A stretch of 64,000 nucleotides of DNA from Mortierella sp. BCC40632 (Eukaryota; Mortierellomycota; Mortierellomycetes; Mortierellales; Mortierellaceae), in NCBI GenBank assembly GCA_011634665.1, contig WAEK01000017.1, positions 124,001-188,000 of the forward strand. The letters are read 5' to 3'. Positions 45,615 through 57,061 of this stretch are shown in pieces. The stretch's first letter is position 1. Every line of letters begins with the position of its first letter. The notes under the pieces were generated by a model. The model was given only the letters and a program-made list of their open reading frames with translations, made no database searches and had not been told where the DNA came from. Made by a program: the position numbers and the translations under genes.

Positions 45615-48600
45615 ATGTCTTCATTCTTCGAGGTCTGCCAGCATTCAGGACTAATTCTCGGAACTAAACATGAGCCCAATATACTGACCGTCGAGGCCAG
45701 ACGCTTCCAAAGGGATATTGGACGAATCGCCAGCGAGGCAAACCCAGACACAGGGACGAATAATGTCGAATCATTTCTAGAAGGATTGCGCGACCACCTC
45801 GATGATCCTGAGCAGCTTCGGGTGTGTTTGACCCCTATATCGCACTCTTCGGACAAGGGCATTTCTTCGTAAGTGCTCTACTTGTTTGAGCGGAGATAGT
45901 ACTGTGAGTTTAGCAACTTCGACAATACGAACAACACGGAGAAGAGTAAGAACATGGAAGGGCGCAGGCGTCTTATTCACAACGACCATTTTTGTGACAT
46001 AACAACTAGGCTATCATCCTTTCATAAGAGTCTTATCCGAATGCTCCTTGGTATCGATGCTCTACAGCCAGGTTTAATGGACCTACTTCTTGATCTGATC
46101 ATTAGCCATATGAACTATAAGTAAGTTGAATTTTAACATGCATGCGCTAGAAGATAAAAGGAGACGCACAAGACTCATCCAGTATAAAATCTTTTTTTTT
46201 ACCCATGCATCGCTTAACTTAGTGAAATGGAATCCTATCTGCCAAAGCTGATACTACAGCAAATGAAATGGCTCGACAACATCATCGAACCAAGTCAGCT
46301 ATCCAGAAAGATATGGGAGGTATGACACTCTTGGTGTCTTTCCGGAGCCAGCTTTTATAAATATCGTTACTAGGGTTCCCATAAAAAGATGGAGCAAATC
46401 AAGTCCCCTTTTTCTCTTCCAGTTTCCCTTTAATTTTGTCCGCGTTCTAAATCTTACATCAACCGGCCTTGAACTGTTAGGTCATCGATCTGTCTCCCAG
46501 ATCGATTCAAAGAGATATCATTACAAGTCTTCCAGAGATTATCCCAGATTCTGAACACAAGGTGGGTACAATTCAGAATGCTTTTTTTGGGATATCTATT
46601 AGCTAACTGGAGTTTCTTGTTTCTTATAGACCCCTAATGTCTGGATCTACTCTTTATCAACGAGTTTTTAGACTATCGTTGCAGGCTTGGTAGAGATCTT
46701 GGATTGCACTCTTGATTTGACAGTACCCATTTTAGACGCTTTGTCGAATCTCGATCTGCAACCCGACATGCTGGTAAGCTACTCGACTGCTTGACACCTG
46801 GCACTCCGTAACTACTATTCTCATGTCATTTCTATACTCACAGGCACGCCATCTCAATTTAACTAGACGAGTGCTAGGAATCATGTCGTTAGTAAGCTAG
46901 AGTCTGCAGAGCTGGACGACTTGCCAGTTGTGATCAAGTTCCTGCTTCAGACCGTTGAGCCAGATACTGTAGGCGATATGATTGAGACCATTCGAAATAA
47001 TCTCGACCTGCGATCCATCGTCAAACTGAGAAAAAACCAGAAGGCTCGAGCAAAGGATACCAATATGACCTCGGAGATCTTAGTTATAGGCACGTGAGTC
47101 GAAAAGTAGGGGTGCTCCTTCTTAATGCTAAGATATATCTTGCTTCTCTTTGCCTGCGAACTAATTGGCTATTGGATACTACCCGTCTATCGGGTTGAAT
47201 ATTGAATCAACCATAGATGCCCTCAAGACAGGGATCAGGTTCCAAAAGTTTGTCGCTGATGCATGGTATAAAGCCCTTGTGAATATCACTCAACCAGTAT
47301 GTCGTGAAGTGTCTGTTCACAAGATCGTCTGGACCGCTCATGTCCGTTTAGAAAGGGAGCCTATACTAACTGCCTAGTTTGCAATGTTCACCTGGTGGTT
47401 TAGAGTCAACACAAAGTCATTGACATCATAGTCATTCTTATCCTTCACTCTATCATGAGTATGAAGCAAAAAGTACAAACTCTCTTTCGGAAAAAGATTA
47501 TTGAAGGCCAAATCACCAAAAAGTTGCTTGAAGAAACTATCCTCATCCATGGAGCTTCACTTCGAGAGTAACTATTATTTGCAATTGACAAGAGTGTGAC
47601 TGAATGGACGAAATTCGTTTAGAAGTGTCGATGCTAATGTATTTACATGGATCCTATACTTCACCAGGTATATGTCATCTATACTATCCATCTCTGAAAA
47701 TCTACTACGGTCGAGCGCTAGCTACCCGATTGTCGCAAGAGCCGCTTCTGCACTATACACGCGTTCCTTTCATGTTTCAGATCCGTATTACCGCCAAGAG
47801 ATTGTCGGTTCATTACTCGTACACATTGGAAGTGGCTCAGGTGTAGAGATCGATGCATCCTTGTCCGTGCTACAGAACATTGTCCAAGTGTCAAGGGCAG
47901 CCTTGAACGAGCTGAATGCGTTTATCAAAGGCGTGCTAGACTACTTGGACAATCTCAATCTGGAACAGATAAGACTGTTCTTCATTATCCTTGGGTCACT
48001 GGCTAGAGAGGCAAGTCTCTTGTGCAGCATTCACCGATGCTCAATAATCATTGTGTTGCTACAACCTATACTGACTGTGTCTCTTTGGTCTTGATTATAG
48101 GACGAAAGCACAAAAAGCTCGAGTTCTCTCCTGACTGAACTCAACATTTTTATCCGGAAGCAACTTTCCAACCCAACGGAGAGCGTTAAAAAAGTCGGAG
48201 TCATGGGGGCAATCGCCATGGTTTATGCTTTTGGAGTGATTGAAGGCAATAATGGCACTTTGGAGTCTATCGACGATTCAGGTATCAATACAGTGCATGA
48301 TTTTGACGTTTGGCCTCTCTATCATGGCTTTCTTCCATTCCAGCTCTAAGCCCATTCGTTTTACCACCACATAGTACCTAAGTATCTACAGGCTGAGCTC
48401 GACCCAATCGCTAAAATTTCTGTTCAGTACCTTGTCATGATCAGGGATTCCTGCCAGAGATCTGCAGTATGCATAACCATTGATAATCTGTACTTTTAGC
48501 CATATCCTGACATCCCTTACTCCAATTCTCACTGCTGACCTTCTCCTACTTTTGGATAGGTTTGCTTGGCGATGGCTTACGATGAGCTCGCATATATGGT

Positions 48601-51600
48601 TTTGTCAAAGCAACTAAGCCTGAAGCTTGTACACTGGATCAAAGAGGAGTTTTCGAACCAGTTTGTGGGGACCTTTGTTGCTGAAGTGAATGACACCTTT
48701 ACTCTTCGGCCGAATTTGAGTATTGCTTTGGAGCGATGGATGAACCTTGATGGACCTGTAAGTCACCATTTTATTTTTCAGGATTTTAGTACTATCACCG
48801 TTCCCTGAAGACAGTCCAAGGGTTTCCTGACTGACTATCCATGAACCTTGTTAGGAGTCAGAACTAGCTATCAAGATCATGCCGAGCTTGTGCATGGAGC
48901 TACCAACCAGCAGCTCTCAGGCTAGTGCAGTGACCACCCCTGATGGTATAGTATACCTTTGTTCTCTTTTCAAGCTACTGCAAGCAACAGAGAAGGCTAC
49001 CGGAGAGAATGGCCTAGACGACATCGATGGATTACTTGGATGCGGCATTACAATGTTCAAACGCGAATATGTTGAGGTTGGTTCCTTGAGTCAATGGCAG
49101 CTCCTGATCATCCTTGGAGAGTCAACCTCTGAATGGCTTAACTAAAGCTCGCGGACTCATTTTTTATAGGATATTGCGGAAATCTACGATGTAGAGATTC
49201 GCCATGTTATCGCCCAGGGACTTCTCAGTGCCATTAACTGGTAAGCCTGATTCATGATTGACTATTCTCAATGGAGATAGTCACCTTAGGTAAACTTGAA
49301 TTAATACGTTATCTTATGGTAGGTTCCGAGAGATTATCAACGCATTCTCCTATGATGCTGGCGACCAGACAATGGGTAAGGGCATGAGAATACTTTAGTC
49401 TGCTGAGACCTATATTGCCATTTTTGCGAAGGGAAAATAACCGAAATCGTGAATTACAGCACGTATCATACTTCGGCTACAACAGATTTCTGAAATCGAG
49501 GAAGTCTTTCAGCATGTTCTCAAGACTGTCCCTGGATTCCGGCCCTTGGAGTCAAGTACGGTAAAATCAAAAGAACTGGCCTCTCGAGGCTTACCCTCGT
49601 CAATAATGATGGGTTTATCAAACACTCAATTGGGTATGGGACCAAGCAAAGCAGCGATGCGTGGAACCCAGACAGAGGATATTTCAAGCGGTAGTAAACT
49701 CGTTTCTGGCGAGAATACAGCTCTTGAATCCTTTTCCCCATATCTAAGGGAATTAGAGGTGAGTGAAGAGTCTTGAATAGGATGCCCATTGGTTGTATGT
49801 TAATAGCGCGTGTCTCCTTGCTGACATTTTTTCCTTATTTTTTTGTTCGTATAGCTTGATGTCTTTCATATCTTGCGCGTCTGTGATCCGATTACACGTG
49901 AAGTATTTGAGATCTCGGAGGCAGATTCACCTGAGATTGTGAATCTGAATCACAAAGAGCTCCACTTCTTGCTAAAAGATCTTCTTTCGAAGATCAACCA
50001 TAAGCTTCCTGCACGTACGGGACATGTTCCTTTTGCAAAAAAGACACACCCACAAGTGCAACAGTCCGGCAACCCACTATTGTCTCGAATGGATACTCTG
50101 GACTTTGCGCAGCAAGTGCTAAAGTTTATCCCATACGTTACAACCAAGACGAGTCTTCTGCTTTCACTGATCCACGATGTGAATGAAGTAAATTATACTC
50201 TCGCACTGCAAATTTACATTTCGGTTCTGAAAACCTTCCTGGACCTGTATATTAACGCATCCTAATCCCGAACCCCCTATAGTCTGGAAGTATGGCCATG
50301 GACCCGGCTGAGCGCACCATAGTATTAGAGTGCCTCACCATCTCTTTAAAGGTCATGCTAGCTACTCTATCATGGAATGAACTCGGAGGCAGCGATAGAA
50401 ACGAGCTTCGATTTGTACGATGGGTTTGATGATCAGTTTTCTAGAGAGCCATATCTAATGTTTTAATTGATGCTGCGCAAATATTCGGCCATGTCACTTA
50501 TACACAACTTACTTTTATATCACTCTGTGGAATTTAGGGTCTGCTTAAAGCAATGGCGCTTGACAAGGGGTCGAAAGAAAAAGAAAAGGAGATCCGATCC
50601 TCAGCAAGCGTCTCTGTTGTGGCCTCAAAAGCGTTCGCCAACTTGATTGTCTGGAAGGAAAAAATGCCTGACTTTGAGACTTCGGTGATGCTCCTAGAGA
50701 TTTTGGAAAAAGTGTTGGACCTAGCACCAAAAGATAAGGACACATCCCTCCAGGCATCCAACTTTGCGACCAATATCCTTTCAAATAGGTGGCCGATCAG
50801 CAATGTCATTAGGAACGATAGACTTGCCTATGTTCTTGGCCAGAAGATTGGAAAATCTGATGCACGCTTGGAAGAACTGACGAAATATGTCACTCAAGTG
50901 TTGCCTTCATTCCTGGATCAGAATGAAGAGTGCACGGATTCGCACCCATTACTCACAACTAACACCTTTACAACCTATACAAAGGTCCTCTATATCCAAC
51001 TTACGTCGATTGCGGGCGAATTTAATGACACAGAGTTTGAGGACACGGAGGCGGCATTTGATCATATCATCAAACTTTCAGCCTGTTTCCAACAACTCGC
51101 GGCCTTTGTAAAGTCGAATGATCGACGTGAAGTATTGGCGGTCACACTTAAGCATAGCAAGCTGTTTATGGAGCAGTTTATCAAGGGAATTCTGCCGTTT
51201 GTTGGGCTTCACTTCAAGGGATATCAAAGCACTGTCGCCAAGATATTTAAGAATCACCTTCAGGCTGCAACTCGATCACTTCAGGTTAGTCGTTGAATGC
51301 ATGTCGCGAGTGTCTTTAGGTCATAGTACCATTTCTTTGTTTTCGGCTTGAGTGTTGGTTGTCCTCACCGTCCTTTCTTATTATCCTTTAAATTAGAACG
51401 TGTGTGGGCATGCCAAAGCGACAAGGGAGCATACCTTGATGGCAACAGTACCCGCTATCAAAAAGACGATGGAGGTCCTAATTTTTCAGGTCAAATTGAT
51501 GCTTGAGAACAATGATGCCGGCGCAGCATTCTGGCTAGGTAAAACCCTCTCCCTCCCCTGTTGCTTTCATCATGTGCTCCCCACTACAAAAATGATGATG

Positions 51601-52384
51601 TAGTTTATAGACCAACTCTGCCATTTTTTTTTGTTTTGTTTTTTGTTTAATAGGCAATCTGAAACATCGGAATCTTGCTGGCGAAGAAATCAGCTCGCAG
51701 CTTCCTGTTGTTTCAGACGATGAGGTGCACGATAACGCAGGGGAGGAGGATATGGAAGTGGATGACGATAATGAGGGGTCATCTGGAAAGAATTTAGGCA
51801 AGGCTGGCAATCGTGGGAAGAAGCGAGCTCGATCCGAACTAAAGTCTTCGTCCAGGTCAGCCAAGAAATCAACTCGACGACCAGCTATCAAGAAGGAAAA
51901 GAAAAAGGCGACTGACGAGAATGACGATGAGGCAAGGATTCACACGAAAAGGTAAGATTAAACCTAGGAGAAATGTCTCAAGTAGCAAGAGTCGCGTTTG
52001 GACGGTCCATTAATTCGCGTTTTCTCTGTTGATAGCCAAATAACAAACAGCGACATGAGTGAGGACGAACAAGATCAACTCTCTGAGGAGAATGATGACA
52101 ATGCGCCACGGACCTATTCTTCAACTACTAAGGCTCCAGTTATTTCGGATGACGAGGATGACGAGGATGAAGTTGTCGAAGATGAAGATGAGGATGAGGA
52201 GGAAGATAGAAGGATTGAGGAGCGAGTTGGAAGAAAACGTCGCCCTAGGAATCCCTTCATTGATGATGAGGCAGATGATGATGAGGAGGAGGACGAGGAG
52301 GACGAGGAGGACGAGGAGGAGGACGAAGAAGAGGACGAGGAGGACGAGGAAGGCGATGACAACAATAGCGAAGAAGAAGAATAA
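45615..52384 (+). CDS. FANCD2: FANCD2-like Fanconi anaemia group D2 protein
   Basis: About 22 exons of roughly 1,540 aa follow animal FANCD2 end to end. Exons: 45615-45868, 46010-46120, 46223-46319, 46481-46561, 46672-46773, 46867-47093, about 47165-47296, 47404-47567, 47668-48010, 48101-48281, 48375-48466, 48560-48757, 48855-49076, 49170-49240, 49323-49375, 49460-49758, 49855-50187, 50283-50414, 50538-51284, 51397-51538, 51654-51951, 52036-52384. Landmarks are MLLGIDALQPG, LTVPILDALSNL, ELDDLPVVIKFLLQ, GVLDYLDN, WFREIINAF and CGHAKATREH with FWLGNLKHRNLAGEEI. The lysine in LSLKLVHW aligns with what I recall as the human monoubiquitination site, K561. The tail is basic then very acidic. The frame continues upstream of the ATG, so the true start may lie in an earlier exon near 45400. 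FANCD2 with FANCI clamps DNA at interstrand crosslinks. One intron uses GC-AG (donor at 48011), and the acceptor before 47165 is not canonical. Confidence 0.93.
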
Positions 52385-53020
52385 TGCTGTGCCCGGGATT
52401 GTCACAGTCAACTGGCAATGTGCTCACGGAATGCAGCCTGTTTGTGTGTTCCATGCAACAAATTTCCATGTTTTTGTTTGTCATACATCTATGCGTGGGA
52501 GAACAGTAGAGAGAGGAAGAAAGGGGATTGAAGAGAGAGGATTGAACTTTGTCAGGACAGAGAGATGATGAGAGACTGCAGCAAACAAACAGGTATACAA
52601 ACACGGGCAAGCAACGGCGAGACGGCATTGGCTTGTAATTGGCGATTGCTCCAAAAAGGCACAACACGGCCCATACTCCACCCTAGATACCCCGCACACC
52701 ATTCGCGCATTGACAACAACCATGAGTCTCCACTTTTTTTCCTCCTATCGATCGTGCGTACCTGCAAGGAAATGCTCGCCTCTGGCTGGTCCGCAAAGTA
52801 GGGCTAGCGCCCGTAGACTCATTCCCTTTATTGCGAGTTTAAGTGAGTGAGACAGGGGCACTTTGTCACATCCGCACCATTCGTCTTCCATTCCTCCTCT
52901 TCTTCACTCCCTAAATTACTGCAGTGATCCAACTTTGGCCACTTCCCATCTCATGCATCCTGTTTCCGTCGCATCGCCTCCCTTCCCTCACTAACGCACA
53001 TTCCCCTGTCCCCTGTCCAA
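52385..53020. other. Intergenic region between FANCD2 and the tail-anchored protein gene
   Basis: This 636-base gap holds the FANCD2 3' region and, near 52890-53015, a C/T-rich leader directly before the ATG at 53021. No gene or repeat is supported. Confidence 0.4.
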
Positions 53021-55012
53021 ATGTCGACCGACGGCGAGCACGAAGTCAGCCACATGGATGTTACCCCTGTTGCTCCGATCCACCCTCAACCCATGACGAA
53101 TGCAGGCTCAGATTCAAGCAATGTCCCAGGGCGGGATCCATCCTCTGTGCATGACACAAGTATACCCGAACATACCAAGGAATGTACTCCTCAAACTGTT
53201 CATTCCCCTGCATCTATTACACTCATGATCCCACGGACTGTGGAGAACCTTGACAACAATGACCACGATTCCATTGTTGAGAGCCAGCATAGACATAACT
53301 CAGAGCAGACACCCTCTGACTCGGTGTCCCATACCCTTAGGGAGCAGGATGATTCTGAGACTCGACAGTCTACTTCGAGAGTTATCACCACTCTAGCACA
53401 CGATCCAGGATCGCCCACCTCACACGACAGCCTCAGAGCCCCATCGACCGACCCAGGCCCCGACGAGAGGACGACCACGCTCTCTTCCACTCGAGCGAGG
53501 GAAACACCCTCACTTTCACTCTCGCTCGGCCCGCTTTCGAACTTTAGTCCTCAGAGTTCCCCGTTCACGACCCTTCCCTCCGACGAGCCTCCACCTTATT
53601 CCCCGACCCACACTATCCTACCACACTACTTTTCACTAGAACCGATCCCCATCCGGTCCTACATCATCAAAGACTCGTCTGGCCTCCCCTTTATCAACGA
53701 CTTTTGGCTTATCTCTTCAAATCATCAGACACAGAGCTTCCAAGTTCAGGAACGGGGTCTATCTCCTACTCAGAGTCAGAACCAACTCCGGTACTGCATT
53801 ATCCGACCCACTCGGACAGATAGGACTGCGCTCCCAGCCTCTAATGCGACAGGACCCAATTCATATTTTATCCCGGCGATGGCCCTGGTGGCTGCAAATT
53901 ATCCTTCTCGGTGGATCTGGTGGGGAACTGAGGCTCTACAAATGGTGGTATTTGGTCGGTTACAAAAGAACATTATTATGGAGTGGCGATGGAAGCAAGG
54001 ACGGAGTCGGATTGGAGGACCCATTGAGACACGACTCGTGGGCTGTAGTTTTCGGGTCACACCCGAGCGAAAGTATTGTTGGAAACAAGGCACAGGCAAA
54101 CGAATCCGCAGCCATGGCCGAAATCGACGTAGAAGGGATGGTTCTGGAACGGGCTCTTCCCCATCCTCGCCTGATCATGGAAACAATACGAGATCCTACA
54201 GAGGCTGGTTCTCGCGTCTGCGGATCTTGTTTTCTTCTACGGCCACGAATGATGTACCCCTCGAATCAGTGCTGTCAGAAAATCGTGTACAAAATTCTGA
54301 CGGGACCGAGGTTATTTCTCCTACGGTCCCTGATGTTGTCCGAAATGACCAGGCACCAACGACTGACCAAGGGGTTTCTGATAACAGAAATGCAGAAACG
54401 AACAACCCGACAACAAGCAATCACGAACAAGATGAAGATGAGGATGATGAAGAGGTTGGGGCCTACCATTGTCGTGAAGAATGTCAAAGTGGAGTCACTG
54501 GTCGGATTGTAGCCGTATACAAGCCGGCTCGGGCCGCTAACCGAGCAAGGGACCGGCCCGCAACTTCACGTAAACTCGAGATTTATGCCGAGATTGGGGA
54601 ACGATGCGAGACGGCCATGATGCTGATGTGTGTTCGACTAGATGATTTGTTTTTGTCCATTCCTGAACAGAAACGAAAACCGTTTGTGCAATCGTCGGCG
54701 ACTGAGGGGCTGGAAGGCGGTGTCGAGCAGACGGGACAAGGAACAGAGCAAGGAGGTAGTCAAGCTGGTAATGATGTTGTGGTGGACATGAGCAATGATG
54801 GCAGGCAACCGGATGACCCTACTGAATACAGGGCAAGAGAAGGCGAGAGTGTTGGAGAGGCGATGGTGGATCAGCCAAGAGCCAAAGGATCGATACTGAG
54901 GAGGATCTTTATTGGGACGCACAAGAATGCTTGGAAGGATAGAGTGAAAGGGGTGGTGGCGATAGCCCTTATTGTCTTAGTAGTTGTGTTGGTGATGAAG
55001 CCCAAGCATTGA
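53021..55012 (+). CDS. Orphan tail-anchored membrane protein, Ser/Thr/Pro-rich
   Basis: This is a single-exon gene of 663 aa starting after a C/T-rich leader. Residues 1-190 are Ser/Thr/Pro/His-rich and probably disordered, ending in a PPPYSPT motif (a PPxY-like site, possibly bound by WW domains). A folded-looking core follows (about 195-350: FINDFWLISS, YCIIRPTRTDR, WIWWGTEAL, IIMEWRWKQG) and resumes after an acidic linker (NHEQDEDEDDEEVGAYHC, GRIVAVYKPAR, KLEIYAEIGE). The final 25 residues have one hydrophobic stretch (GVVAIALIVLVVVLVM) followed by KPKH, the pattern of a tail-anchored protein facing the cytosol. The core strands bring to mind tubby-like/scramblase-type beta barrels, which is only an impression. 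Function is unknown. Confidence 0.75.
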   Translation: MSTDGEHEVSHMDVTPVAPIHPQPMTNAGSDSSNVPGRDPSSVHDTSIPEHTKECTPQTVHSPASITLMIPRTVENLDNNDHDSIVESQHRHNSEQTPSDSVSHTLREQDDSETRQSTSRVITTLAHDPGSPTSHDSLRAPSTDPGPDERTTTLSSTRARETPSLSLSLGPLSNFSPQSSPFTTLPSDEPPPYSPTHTILPHYFSLEPIPIRSYIIKDSSGLPFINDFWLISSNHQTQSFQVQERGLSPTQSQNQLRYCIIRPTRTDRTALPASNATGPNSYFIPAMALVAANYPSRWIWWGTEALQMVVFGRLQKNIIMEWRWKQGRSRIGGPIETRLVGCSFRVTPERKYCWKQGTGKRIRSHGRNRRRRDGSGTGSSPSSPDHGNNTRSYRGWFSRLRILFSSTATNDVPLESVLSENRVQNSDGTEVISPTVPDVVRNDQAPTTDQGVSDNRNAETNNPTTSNHEQDEDEDDEEVGAYHCREECQSGVTGRIVAVYKPARAANRARDRPATSRKLEIYAEIGERCETAMMLMCVRLDDLFLSIPEQKRKPFVQSSATEGLEGGVEQTGQGTEQGGSQAGNDVVVDMSNDGRQPDDPTEYRAREGESVGEAMVDQPRAKGSILRRIFIGTHKNAWKDRVKGVVAIALIVLVVVLVMKPKH

Positions 55013-55255
55013 AAGGCATAGTTTTTTTTTTTTTTTTTTTTTTTTGTATCATTTGAAGAATTTGTTCAAAGCGAACATCGGTAGACAGCCCAGCCAATAG
55101 GATCGACTTTCAGGATCAGGGACTAAAAAAAACTAGCCTTTTCTTGTTCCTCTGTATTCTTCACTCGCTCTCTCCCCTCTCTCGTTCACACACCCTCTTC
55201 TCCACTTTCATTCTCTTCACTCACGTCTCATTCCAATCGTTTCCTTCTAGTCGAA
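55013..55255. promoter_or_regulatory. Leader of the second F-box gene
   Basis: The region has a long T-run (55022-55045) and a strongly C/T-rich leader (about 55140-55250) ending in CTTCTAG five bases before the ATG, which could be a 3' splice site of a leader intron. The promoter role is inferred from position. Confidence 0.35.
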
Positions 55256-57061
55256 ATGAGCTTTTTTGGCTTTGGGTCAGATTGTAGTAAGCCTTCCACG
55301 AGCACACCTCTGCTTCAAGTCATCATTGGGATCCCCATCATTTGCAATGAGCTAGCTCATTCGCTCTCCAAGAATGACATTGTCAACTGTGCCCAAGTCT
55401 GTTCCAACTGGAATGACGCCTTTTCGCCCATGCTATGGCGTCGACTTGCCTTTGTCCGCCAGGACACTGTCTCGACCTTCCAAACGTCTATTGCCACTCA
55501 AAAGGGTCTCATCCGCAACAAGGACGCTATCCGAATGATTTACAGCGAGTTTTGTTATGTCTTTGACACGCTATGCCTCCCCTCGGATCAAACGTTCAGG
55601 AATCTGATTTCACTTGACAGTTTGGCGTCAGAACTCCGAAACAAAGGGATTGTCGATCACACCAATACCAAGAACATAATCCAGTTTATAAACCTTAACA
55701 CGTCACTTCAGGAAATTGTTCTCCGGAATTTCCCATTGGCCAGTGTTCCAACCTCGGTCCTCCTTGCAAGGACGTTTCAATCACATCCTGGGCTGAAGAA
55801 GGCCTCAATTACCTGTTATCGGGATGCAGATTTAGCCAGTATTTGGCACATTGTTTCTGGAGCTGCCCTGGCGAATTCTCTTGAAAAGCTGTCGCTCGTC
55901 TGTAGTGCCATGGTGGTCCGGGATGCATCGATAGAGCATGACACCTCAAAAATTACAAAAAGGATTGAATCTGACCTGATGGATTCTCGTAACATTGAAT
56001 CATCTTTACCACCAGGATATATTTCTCGACTACGTCAATTAACAGTCGATGTTCGACTAGGCGCATCACTTGCAAGCATGCTATTGCCGATATTAAGTCA
56101 TTGTCGTCATCTGGAACAGCTCTTTATCCCAGAATTTGATCATGAAACATCTTTTTCTCTCTTTTGTTCAATCCTCGAGGACGCATGTCCGTCGCTCAAA
56201 CATATTACGGCAGGATACCAGAGTGACCAAGACGATATGCAAGCGATGCTCTTTCGATCATGTTCAGCAGGGATTTCAAGTTGGATCCAGACAAACCATC
56301 AACGGATAGGACCTTTAGCCACCCGGGTCTTGACCGCTCGCCCACACATAGCCACACTTCAACACCTGGATCTGAACCAAAACAAAACGATGGCAAGCAA
56401 AGATATTGTATTACTTTTAACATCATGTCCGAGTCTGAGAGTGTTCAAGGCAATGCGTTTACAAGAGGATCGACGGGATCAGGATGATAACCGGTTCAAT
56501 ATTTGTGATCTCCCTGTGATCCCTGGTGTAGGGGAGTTTGGGATCAGTCTTGGTCCTCCAGCATGGATCTGCCGGGACCTAGAAGAGCTAAGTATTGGAT
56601 TTATGGGCTTTCGGACTGTTCGAGAAGAAGGAATTTCTTTGAGACCTTTTGTCTGTCATCTTTATGATCAATTGGCAGCGTTGACCAAGTTGAAGCGACT
56701 CTATCTCGGGAGTGAATTCGTACCGGAGCGACCTCGATCATCAACGTCCTCGTGGAATCTTTTTTCGATGATAGAGGGTATTTTGGGAACGGAGGCAATG
56801 ATGGAAGAGAAGGGACAAGACAACATTGTTTTTAATCTGAGTCTTGAAGGGGGATTGGCAAAGTTGGCAAGTCTAGAACAATTGGTTGAATTCTCATACA
56901 GTCGAATGCGGAACTCACGACTGGGAGCCAAAGAGATGATTTGGATTGGTCAGCATTGGCCCAGGTTGATGATACTCTATGGAGCCATGTGTTCACATGA
57001 GCATGTGACTGGGTTAATCAAAGTCCGACCCCAGTTGACAGTCTCCATGATTTATGGGTGA
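55256..57061 (+). CDS. F-box and leucine-rich-repeat-like protein
   Basis: This single-exon gene encodes 601 aa. An F-box lies at about residues 24-62 (IPIICNELAHSL, VCSNWNDAFSPMLWRRL), the motif that recruits Skp1 in SCF ubiquitin ligases. The rest has weak, spaced leucine-rich motifs (LQHLDLNQNKT, CPSLRVFKAMRL, LEELSIGFMGF, LKRLYLGSEF), as in the large family of fungal F-box proteins without well-defined substrates. The C-terminus (WPRLMILYGAMCSHEHVT) closely parallels the end of the gene at 214-2038 (WPRLRHIRGVLTFNRE), so the two are distant paralogues. The frame is intact from start to stop. Confidence 0.85.
   Translation: MSFFGFGSDCSKPSTSTPLLQVIIGIPIICNELAHSLSKNDIVNCAQVCSNWNDAFSPMLWRRLAFVRQDTVSTFQTSIATQKGLIRNKDAIRMIYSEFCYVFDTLCLPSDQTFRNLISLDSLASELRNKGIVDHTNTKNIIQFINLNTSLQEIVLRNFPLASVPTSVLLARTFQSHPGLKKASITCYRDADLASIWHIVSGAALANSLEKLSLVCSAMVVRDASIEHDTSKITKRIESDLMDSRNIESSLPPGYISRLRQLTVDVRLGASLASMLLPILSHCRHLEQLFIPEFDHETSFSLFCSILEDACPSLKHITAGYQSDQDDMQAMLFRSCSAGISSWIQTNHQRIGPLATRVLTARPHIATLQHLDLNQNKTMASKDIVLLLTSCPSLRVFKAMRLQEDRRDQDDNRFNICDLPVIPGVGEFGISLGPPAWICRDLEELSIGFMGFRTVREEGISLRPFVCHLYDQLAALTKLKRLYLGSEFVPERPRSSTSSWNLFSMIEGILGTEAMMEEKGQDNIVFNLSLEGGLAKLASLEQLVEFSYSRMRNSRLGAKEMIWIGQHWPRLMILYGAMCSHEHVTGLIKVRPQLTVSMIYG

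Noticed and set aside
45403..45654. 83-codon ORF before FANCD2
   Set aside because: It reads through a T-run as poly-Phe and is out of frame with the FANCD2 N-terminus, although part of the region may be a 5' exon or leader of FANCD2.
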